From a bacterium (GTDB lineage: Bacteria; Patescibacteriota; Microgenomatia; JAMCZE01): a stretch of DNA of 44,369 nucleotides. Positions 10,801 to 18,600 of the stretch are shown piece by piece. The translations under genes and the position numbers were made by a program. A model generated the notes under the pieces. The model saw nothing but the letters and a program-made list of their open reading frames with translations, was not told the DNA's origin and searched no databases. The stretch spans positions 1-44,369 of the forward strand of contig JAKBJL010000001.1 of the NCBI GenBank assembly GCA_021836035.1, in the 5' to 3' direction. Each line of letters starts with the position of its first letter. Position 1 is the stretch's first letter.

Positions 10801-12330
10801 TGGGATGGTTCCTTTTTAAACTTGTATATTGACAGTAAAGTAGCCGCCACGCCAGTAGCACAAACTATTGATGCAGTCTCGACAGTCTATAATCTACAAA
10901 TTGGCCGAGATCCGAATACCGGTAACTATCAATATAATGGTCTTATTGACGACGTCAAAATCTACAACTACGCCCTCACTTCCGACGAAGTGCTGGCGGA
11001 GTATAATCACGGGGGCGCCTTAGCCTTTGGTTCCCTGTCTGACACGTCTGGCTTGTCTGGTGGGTCTGTTGCGTCTAACAGCGCGAGCGCTGTTTATTGT
11101 GTCCCCGGCTCCTCCGATCCCTGCGCCCCGCCGGTCGGAGAGTGGAATTTTGAGGAAGGGCAAGGCGGGACGGTCAACGATTCGTCGGGAAACGGGAATA
11201 CGGGGACGTGGTATGGCAGCGGGACTCATTGGGGTACCGGGAAACAGGGTAAGGGAGGGGTGTTTAACGGAAGTAATGATTACGTACAATTTACCCGGTC
11301 TAGCGATATCCAAAATATTACTAATGACGGCACAATTGAAGGTTGGGTAAAAATGTCGACAGTGGGTCGAAACCAAACCTTTTTTGATCTTTCAGGGTCG
11401 GGGCCTAATGGGCTCATTGTTTTTTCAAATTATACGGCAGGTCTCTACAAGGTGGATTTTCAGCAAGGCTCACGCCATGCTTATTCAACAACGATCCCTC
11501 AATCTAACACTTGGTATTATTTATCTGCTACTTGGGATTCCAGTGGGCTAAAGCTGTTTGTAAATGGAATATTGCAAGGAACAAATGGTACGGTGCCATC
11601 AGTAATAGTTGGAGCCGGGACATCCAGAATTGGTCAATATGATTATTACGCTTTCTATAATGGTTCCATTGACGACGTCAAAATCTTTAACTACGCCCGC
11701 ACCCCCGCCCAGATTGCCTGGGACTATAACCGGGGCAAGCCGGCCGGTGTTTGGCACTTCGACGAGTGCTCCGGAACAACAATCCACGACGAAGGAACGG
11801 CGACCAACTCCGCAACTTTAACCGGGGCAACAGCGGGTACCTGCGATGACGGGACGAATACCACCTTCTGGAATAAGGGGAGATCGGGAAAATACGGAGC
11901 GTCGGGATATTTCGGGGGAACCGACGATGTGGCAACGGTCGCCGCTCCGATTAATAACGTATATGCCCTTTCTTTCTGGGCCAAACCTTCTACGGCAGCC
12001 CAGTCTTACCTGCAACTTAGCTCCGGGGTTTACGTTACTTCCGACGCTAACGGTACCGTTACCGCTACCGGCTTTGCCTCCCCTTCCGTTTACGTTAACG
12101 GGAAACTGAACGGGACAGTAACCGCCGGTTCCTGGAACCATATCCTGGTAACTTCCGCCACTTCCCTTTCCGCCGATTCCATAAAATTCGGCCAGCAAAA
12201 TTCAACCTACTATACCGGGCAACTGGATGAAGTAAAGATTTTCAATTACCCGTTAACTACTACGCAAATCAAGTTGGATTACAACCAAAATTCGGCGATC
12301 AGATTCGGACCGGATACCGGAAACCCCTAG
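4822..12330 (+). CDS. Giant secreted DUF2341/LamG multidomain protein
   Basis: This 2502-aa protein starts at ATG 4822, which sits directly after a GAGAGG; TTG 4807 is an alternative. Residues 1-50 form a basic, then hydrophobic signal ending V-K-A before V-P-W-P. A DUF2341 domain follows (about 57-163, W-G-K-R-K-Q-I-T-L). LamG/concanavalin-A-like units open with W-x-F/M-D-E-G and D-S-S-G-N-G-N near residues 215, 393, 1032, 1210, 1415, 1634, 1856, 2103 and 2307. Between about 510 and 880 is a stretch resembling a sialidase/BNR-type propeller, then a jelly-roll carbohydrate-binding-like segment to about 1015. Such proteins are secreted adhesins or glycan binders; host or polysaccharide attachment is inferred. 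The C-terminus N-S-A-I-R-F-G-P-D-T-G-N-P is shared with the paralogue downstream. Bases 4943-10322 recur in that paralogue. Confidence 0.85.
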   Translation: MKHSVKIENWKLKIIRRITRRLRVIIPAIGMAAIAVAILWSKLASPVKAVPWPSHMSDWGKRKQITLVNNSGQTLNPNTTYQVNIDTRGLSNIPNDLQRNCDDLRVVYQPSSTQAVELSRSLALASGASDCSNSSSTIVSFPLQAAITNGSSDANYYIYYSNHNAVSPNGTNGEVGPALSAYDTTPGAASFVAPFNGTTQALASGSGTPTTATGAIRYSGGKSAVNFSTSLIAIGIRTTGFNANTGTLTIWVNNRANNEAILRGLFGHTSSSSNRIYVYKDTDNVLKVILGGGNMMTTSWAFDTNTWHQISLTWNNGTAFAYVDGSQVGTVSYSDLTAFGPTAQIGNDFCGHGWNGLIAETAIYNRALSSTEIISAYNSSKKGTPLVRNSSIVGLYHFDENGNDPRSANTAYDDSGNGNNGTCYNGGWVVTPCVYISGLVGVDGTKDNGLANSQSYASHQGVFIEEGTTNKITNPSFENSAFDTNWSTSSSTIASAGTIADSTGLGFQNHLIYATNSAQWWFFYIDSASLNQLKSRYSTDLINWNSGTTLTLVNNSDADNRDFSVAYKNINNTDVIQVGTSYRLANGNVQHYHVRGTISGPTLTWGTESQLSLTNPGSWGSYVVPDGPATIFDSNNYIWDATDFWCENESNCAGSNTGNAYIARSTNADAGSSWTAGFNAKTSLTGVNYFIHSRFLASLGSGNLIHLFDNGQSSSTFTNIVSYKYTGSWTTPGNILFGDLSVAQDTHDWSAVARTATDVHVVVRTGANTFSHRRYNGSSWSDGASIPAQNTKAGAGLFMATDGTDVWLFAIDSDSANTVRYSRWSSGSNTWSTWSALESSTQTRIALSGNSQVTNNTIAVMWSQTNGSNYDIVSKALSTSSGETAVNTTYPYYKFGSQSVKIVAPSGAGINYTTSINPGDTNTQTFSAYVYDGTTGNVGGTVSSSIAELIFNDTAVTTTYADAGGGWWRLTYSAAGVNAAGNYGLEIEGSKTIYIDGVQLEEKAYATTYADGSLGTGYAWTGTANNSTSTRTMATLEYSSTSNIKDTVGTVSFWIKPTYASSSEIIDKVFLAQGNDNWFEIQLNTGANANRIGIQGLSFSWMQFSATWAANSWNHLVLIYTNGSTPRIYFNGSALTCTLDCSTTYTSTGVFGNRIAFHGFDNSVVLSKTMSDLRIFDRVLTATQVSQLYYTGLGSHSEAAPVNRFANAEDPVVYYKMDEGTGTTLNNSAPNIETNGSNLANSSYTATLSGTVNLPAWQTPDMCVSGDCLYFEGSNAYAGLNNSTPSAIQSLSLWAKPASSSGTIPLISFSGSANVSLSGSTLQSTGLNSPTYYVNGKIGTTLTANQWNHIEITQSSSITPTALTLGTIDSVTFFKGFLDEVKFYNYARSADQVKNDYNRGATKIGQTSADPLNKGLVGYWKMDEATWSGQLNEVKDSSGNGNDGTAQGATGGKAYPGAGKFGNGGVFDGVDDGVLLPNVKYSTYANDFSICMWINPKSYPDQAFLLSWNNGSVSPYYSLLLRLSWNGTIQLLAYDGTNYRFTSGSAVPLNIWSHVCTTVALNKQVAIYINAVSNTPQSAGNHIIAANPNAYDQTNIGYYPGQGVGVKTSLDELRIYNRALSPAEVRQLYNFAPGPVGWWKFDEGSGVTVSDSSGNGNTGTWAGTGNHWINGKFGKAGSFNGVDDQVSITANTNSPFDFTTALTFEAWANPKAVPSNRNTIIKKYGSNGYSLDSSSSNNIFRCYMSGLTPTELSAPSAISLNTWTHITCTYDGVSRKMFLNGVLVANDSPTGIMDVNNTPLAIGNSSVYSGPGYGFNGSIDDVKIYNYARTPDQIAEDMAGRAGSVSFAGVQAGSSVEMGHWAFDEGYGTVTHDASGHGNDGTITGAVWNQNGKFGKALQFNGSSNFVNIGNQTSLQLTHTGTVSVWLNISDNLNNSPAFVCKDNWDTDTNGYCLASWGNGDIIGEIANGSFYNQIHSTNKNYADHKWHHVVFTWDGSFLNLYIDSKVAATPVAQTIDAVSTVYNLQIGRDPNTGNYQYNGLIDDVKIYNYALTSDEVLAEYNHGGALAFGSLSDTSGLSGGSVASNSASAVYCVPGSSDPCAPPVGEWNFEEGQGGTVNDSSGNGNTGTWYGSGTHWGTGKQGKGGVFNGSNDYVQFTRSSDIQNITNDGTIEGWVKMSTVGRNQTFFDLSGSGPNGLIVFSNYTAGLYKVDFQQGSRHAYSTTIPQSNTWYYLSATWDSSGLKLFVNGILQGTNGTVPSVIVGAGTSRIGQYDYYAFYNGSIDDVKIFNYARTPAQIAWDYNRGKPAGVWHFDECSGTTIHDEGTATNSATLTGATAGTCDDGTNTTFWNKGRSGKYGASGYFGGTDDVATVAAPINNVYALSFWAKPSTAAQSYLQLSSGVYVTSDANGTVTATGFASPSVYVNGKLNGTVTAGSWNHILVTSATSLSADSIKFGQQNSTYYTGQLDEVKIFNYPLTTTQIKLDYNQNSAIRFGPDTGNP
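4943..10322 (+). repeat. 5380-bp direct repeat, copy 1
   Basis: Starting at CCAAGTTAGC and ending just after CTCCTGACCAGAT, this block matches 12826-18205 with a constant offset of 7883 bp. The encoded proteins read the same throughout, as do the sequence lines compared, so identity appears complete or nearly so. It covers the signal-peptide end, DUF2341 and the first LamG, propeller and LamG units. Confidence 0.92.
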
Positions 12331-12335
12331 ACTAT

Positions 12336-12662
12336 ATGGATAAGAACAATACCGATTATAAAGATCATTCGGGTTATAAAAGCCTGTCGTTTTATGTTCA
12401 ATCGGGAGTAATCCACGATTTTACCGTCGAATTCGCCAAGGTCTACATTGATAAAATTTATAAAGATTACAGCGATTATATAACTTGTCTTCGTTCTCCC
12501 GGGAAAGCGGAAAACACGACGGTTTGTCTTATTAACCAAACTAACCAGCTCCTCGACCAAAAACTCAGCCGGACGGAGGAAGAATTTAGCAAACCCGGTG
12601 GCTTGCGGAAAAATCTTTTTAAGAAAAGGGTTGCATATAAGAAAAAAAGTCAGCAAAATTAA
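12336..12662 (+). CDS. Four helix bundle suffix-domain protein, internally deleted
   Basis: This 108-aa protein lies between the two giant genes, 5 bp after one and 6 bp before the other. Its N-terminus (G-Y-K-S-L-S-F-Y, then V-I-H-D-F-T-V-E-F) matches helix 1 of four-helix-bundle suffix proteins. Its C-terminus (V-C-L-I-N-Q-T-N-Q-L-L-D-Q-K-L, then G-G-L-R-K-N-L-F-K-K-R) matches the suffix domain. The family is usually about 180 aa or more. The middle part (the D-Q-M-V-Q-A-A-R-S-G-K-Q-N-I-A-E-G core and the following helix) is missing, with the frame kept. Co-transcription with both giants is likely. Function is unknown, and the loss of two helices suggests a relic. Confidence 0.7.
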   Translation: MDKNNTDYKDHSGYKSLSFYVQSGVIHDFTVEFAKVYIDKIYKDYSDYITCLRSPGKAENTTVCLINQTNQLLDQKLSRTEEEFSKPGGLRKNLFKKRVAYKKKSQQN

Positions 12663-12668
12663 ATAATT

Positions 12669-15600
12669 ATGAAATCGACGTATTTTAAGTTGATTAAAAA
12701 TTTCAACCCATTCGATAAACTCAAGGTTATCTTGAGCCTGTCGAAGGACAAATCAAAAATTTCAAATTATCTAAAGGTCGGGTTAGCCCTGCTTTTGGTA
12801 GGCTTGGGAGTTTTTATTTATTGGACCAAGTTAGCTTCCCCGGTCAAGGCTGTCCCCTGGCCAAGCCATATGAGCGATTGGGGTAAACGCAAACAAATTA
12901 CCCTGGTAAACAACAGCGGCCAGACTTTAAATCCGAATACTACCTACCAGGTAAACATTGATACCAGGGGTCTTAGCAATATACCTAATGATTTACAAAG
13001 AAACTGTGATGATTTAAGGGTAGTCTACCAGCCCTCTTCTACCCAGGCGGTAGAACTTTCCCGTTCTCTCGCCCTGGCTTCCGGAGCAAGCGACTGTTCC
13101 AACTCTTCCTCCACAATTGTTTCTTTTCCTTTACAGGCGGCGATAACCAACGGAAGCAGTGACGCTAACTATTATATCTACTACTCCAACCACAACGCGG
13201 TTTCCCCTAACGGGACCAACGGTGAAGTAGGACCAGCCCTTTCAGCTTACGACACAACGCCCGGTGCGGCCAGTTTTGTCGCCCCCTTCAACGGCACAAC
13301 CCAGGCTCTTGCCTCCGGCTCCGGTACCCCGACCACCGCCACCGGGGCGATCAGATACAGTGGAGGAAAGAGTGCGGTAAATTTTAGTACTAGTTTAATA
13401 GCTATTGGTATAAGAACAACCGGATTTAATGCTAATACCGGAACGCTTACAATTTGGGTCAACAATCGAGCAAACAATGAAGCTATATTAAGGGGATTAT
13501 TTGGCCATACTAGTTCTAGTTCAAACAGAATTTATGTGTATAAGGATACGGACAACGTGCTCAAAGTAATATTAGGAGGAGGTAATATGATGACCACCTC
13601 CTGGGCTTTTGATACTAATACATGGCACCAGATTTCTCTAACTTGGAATAATGGCACCGCTTTCGCATATGTCGATGGGTCCCAGGTCGGTACCGTTTCA
13701 TACTCCGACTTAACTGCTTTTGGTCCTACCGCCCAAATTGGTAATGACTTTTGTGGTCATGGATGGAACGGTCTAATTGCTGAAACGGCGATTTATAATA
13801 GAGCTCTTTCATCAACTGAAATTATATCTGCATATAATTCTTCTAAAAAGGGGACTCCGTTGGTTCGTAATTCTTCAATTGTTGGGCTTTATCATTTTGA
13901 CGAAAATGGTAATGATCCTCGGTCAGCAAATACAGCTTATGATGATTCTGGTAACGGTAATAACGGCACTTGTTATAACGGTGGCTGGGTAGTTACTCCC
14001 TGTGTTTACATTTCCGGTTTAGTTGGCGTTGACGGAACAAAGGATAACGGTCTGGCCAATTCCCAAAGCTATGCTTCCCACCAGGGCGTCTTTATCGAAG
14101 AAGGCACGACCAACAAAATTACCAACCCTTCTTTTGAAAACTCCGCCTTTGATACCAATTGGTCTACTTCCTCGTCCACGATTGCCTCTGCCGGAACAAT
14201 TGCCGATTCCACGGGCTTGGGTTTTCAAAACCATTTAATTTATGCCACCAATTCTGCCCAATGGTGGTTTTTCTATATTGATTCGGCCAGTCTTAATCAA
14301 CTGAAAAGCAGGTATTCTACGGACTTGATTAACTGGAATTCAGGCACGACTTTGACTTTGGTTAACAACAGTGATGCAGATAATCGGGATTTTTCCGTCG
14401 CCTATAAAAATATCAACAACACCGATGTTATTCAGGTTGGAACCTCCTATCGGCTCGCCAACGGGAATGTTCAACACTATCATGTCCGCGGCACAATCAG
14501 CGGCCCAACTTTAACCTGGGGAACTGAATCTCAACTTTCACTGACTAACCCTGGAAGCTGGGGAAGTTATGTGGTACCTGACGGTCCGGCCACTATTTTT
14601 GATAGTAATAACTATATCTGGGACGCAACTGATTTCTGGTGCGAAAACGAAAGTAACTGCGCAGGCAGCAATACCGGAAATGCCTACATTGCCCGATCAA
14701 CAAATGCCGACGCCGGTTCTTCCTGGACTGCCGGGTTTAACGCTAAAACTAGCTTAACCGGAGTAAATTATTTTATTCATAGTCGATTTTTAGCTTCCCT
14801 GGGCTCAGGCAACTTGATTCACCTTTTTGATAATGGTCAAAGCTCTAGCACTTTCACGAATATTGTTTCTTATAAATATACCGGAAGTTGGACAACCCCA
14901 GGAAATATTTTATTTGGAGATCTTTCTGTCGCCCAGGATACCCATGATTGGTCGGCAGTTGCCCGAACCGCTACCGATGTTCACGTGGTTGTCCGGACCG
15001 GGGCCAACACCTTTTCCCACCGCCGCTATAACGGTAGCTCCTGGTCTGACGGGGCTTCGATTCCGGCTCAAAATACCAAAGCTGGCGCTGGCCTTTTTAT
15101 GGCGACGGACGGAACTGACGTTTGGCTCTTCGCCATCGACTCAGACTCGGCCAACACCGTTCGTTATTCCCGCTGGTCTTCGGGATCAAATACCTGGAGT
15201 ACCTGGTCGGCGCTGGAATCATCAACTCAAACACGAATTGCTCTGAGCGGTAACTCCCAAGTTACCAACAATACTATTGCGGTTATGTGGTCTCAGACCA
15301 ACGGGTCGAATTATGATATCGTCTCGAAAGCGCTATCTACTTCTTCCGGTGAAACGGCAGTAAATACAACCTACCCTTACTACAAATTCGGATCACAATC
15401 TGTTAAGATCGTGGCCCCTTCAGGTGCTGGCATAAATTACACCACCTCCATCAATCCCGGCGACACCAACACCCAGACTTTTTCCGCTTATGTTTATGAC
15501 GGCACCACAGGAAACGTGGGCGGAACCGTTTCCTCCAGTATCGCTGAATTGATTTTCAACGACACGGCCGTTACCACAACCTATGCCGACGCCGGAGGCG

Positions 15601-18600
15601 GCTGGTGGAGACTAACTTATTCTGCCGCCGGCGTCAATGCCGCCGGCAATTATGGCTTGGAGATCGAGGGCTCAAAAACTATCTACATCGACGGCGTCCA
15701 GCTGGAAGAAAAAGCCTACGCGACAACGTATGCCGACGGGAGTTTAGGAACAGGGTATGCCTGGACCGGAACGGCCAACAATTCCACAAGCACGAGAACA
15801 ATGGCTACCCTGGAATATTCCTCGACAAGTAATATCAAAGATACCGTTGGCACAGTTAGCTTTTGGATAAAGCCAACTTATGCTTCTTCAAGTGAAATTA
15901 TTGATAAGGTATTTTTAGCTCAGGGTAACGATAACTGGTTCGAAATTCAACTTAATACCGGTGCAAATGCCAACAGAATAGGCATACAAGGACTTTCCTT
16001 TTCTTGGATGCAATTCAGTGCTACTTGGGCTGCAAATTCCTGGAACCATCTTGTATTAATATATACAAATGGATCAACTCCACGGATCTATTTCAATGGC
16101 TCTGCACTGACCTGCACCTTAGATTGCTCTACGACCTATACTTCAACTGGCGTATTCGGCAATAGGATTGCTTTTCACGGATTTGATAATTCGGTGGTTT
16201 TGAGTAAAACCATGTCCGACCTTCGTATCTTTGATCGTGTTCTCACTGCCACCCAGGTTTCCCAACTCTACTATACCGGTCTTGGTAGTCACTCCGAAGC
16301 GGCCCCGGTTAACCGCTTTGCCAACGCCGAAGACCCGGTCGTCTACTATAAAATGGACGAAGGAACTGGAACGACTCTAAACAACTCGGCACCCAATATT
16401 GAGACTAACGGGTCTAATTTGGCTAACTCCTCTTATACCGCCACCCTTTCCGGGACGGTTAACCTTCCCGCCTGGCAAACACCGGATATGTGCGTTTCCG
16501 GAGACTGTCTCTACTTTGAAGGCAGTAACGCCTATGCGGGTCTCAACAACTCGACTCCTTCTGCCATCCAATCCCTCTCCTTGTGGGCCAAACCGGCTTC
16601 CTCTTCCGGGACAATTCCTTTAATCTCCTTTTCCGGTTCCGCTAACGTTTCCCTCAGCGGGTCGACCTTACAGTCAACCGGCCTGAACTCCCCCACTTAC
16701 TACGTTAACGGCAAGATCGGAACTACTTTGACCGCCAACCAATGGAACCATATCGAGATTACCCAGTCTTCTTCTATTACCCCTACCGCCCTTACTTTGG
16801 GAACTATCGATTCCGTCACCTTCTTTAAGGGATTTCTGGACGAAGTGAAGTTTTACAACTACGCCAGAAGTGCCGACCAGGTTAAAAACGACTACAACCG
16901 GGGAGCGACCAAGATCGGACAAACCTCCGCCGACCCCTTAAACAAGGGTTTAGTCGGTTACTGGAAGATGGACGAGGCTACCTGGAGCGGGCAGCTAAAC
17001 GAAGTTAAAGACTCCTCCGGCAACGGCAACGACGGCACGGCCCAGGGAGCGACCGGAGGCAAAGCCTACCCCGGAGCAGGCAAATTTGGCAACGGCGGGG
17101 TTTTTGACGGGGTGGATGATGGTGTTTTATTACCTAATGTGAAATATTCTACCTATGCTAATGATTTTTCAATTTGCATGTGGATAAACCCAAAAAGTTA
17201 CCCAGATCAAGCATTTCTACTTTCGTGGAACAATGGAAGCGTATCCCCTTATTACTCTTTATTGCTTCGATTAAGTTGGAATGGGACCATACAACTTCTC
17301 GCGTACGATGGAACCAATTATCGCTTTACGTCAGGTTCTGCCGTACCCCTGAACATATGGTCGCATGTCTGCACCACAGTTGCTCTCAATAAACAGGTGG
17401 CAATATATATAAATGCCGTAAGTAACACACCTCAATCAGCGGGAAACCATATAATAGCAGCTAATCCAAATGCTTATGACCAAACTAATATTGGTTATTA
17501 TCCTGGGCAGGGTGTAGGTGTAAAAACATCTCTTGACGAACTCCGTATCTATAACCGTGCCCTTTCCCCCGCCGAGGTCCGGCAACTCTACAACTTCGCC
17601 CCGGGGCCTGTGGGTTGGTGGAAGTTTGATGAAGGATCAGGAGTAACTGTTTCCGATTCTTCCGGCAACGGCAACACCGGAACCTGGGCCGGAACCGGAA
17701 ATCACTGGATAAATGGCAAATTCGGCAAAGCGGGAAGTTTTAATGGCGTAGATGATCAAGTTTCAATAACAGCTAACACTAATAGCCCGTTTGATTTTAC
17801 GACTGCTCTAACTTTTGAAGCTTGGGCAAATCCAAAAGCTGTCCCTTCAAACCGAAATACGATAATTAAAAAATATGGCTCAAATGGTTATTCTTTAGAT
17901 TCGTCCAGTTCTAACAATATCTTTAGATGTTATATGTCTGGTCTAACACCAACTGAATTAAGTGCCCCAAGTGCTATATCTCTTAATACCTGGACCCATA
18001 TTACTTGTACTTATGATGGAGTGAGCCGGAAAATGTTTTTAAACGGTGTATTGGTTGCCAACGATTCCCCAACGGGAATCATGGATGTTAATAATACCCC
18101 CTTAGCTATTGGGAATAGTAGCGTTTACTCCGGACCAGGTTACGGATTTAATGGTTCCATTGACGACGTTAAAATCTATAACTACGCCCGCACTCCTGAC
18201 CAGATCCTTGAGGATATGCAAGGCCGGGCCGCGGTAATCAGCTCCACAGCCGTCGGAATCAGGACTCCTGCTGACTATTGGAAATTTGATGAAGGCCAGG
18301 GAATAACCGCCCACTCCTCCGGCACTCAAAATACTAACGGGACTTTAACCAATATGGCCTCTCCGGCTACCGGAGTTTCCGGCTGGCAACAGACAGGCAA
18401 ATACGGTAAAGCGTTAGCCTTTAACGGCACCAACAATTATGTTGATTTCGGTGATATGACATACCTCGAAAATACCGGCACCATGTCCGCCTCACTCTGG
18501 GTGAAGCCTAATGCATTAGGGACGCAGCGATGTTTACTCTGCAAATACCAAAATAGTGCCGCCGCCGGCAAACGGTCCTTCGGGATTGAGACGGGGTCTT

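Noticed and set aside
4452-18205. A diversity-generating retroelement (Avd-like bundle proteins beside large variable surface genes)
   Set aside because: No reverse transcriptase is present, and the long duplicated blocks look identical with no adenine-specific differences, so there is no template/variable repeat pair.
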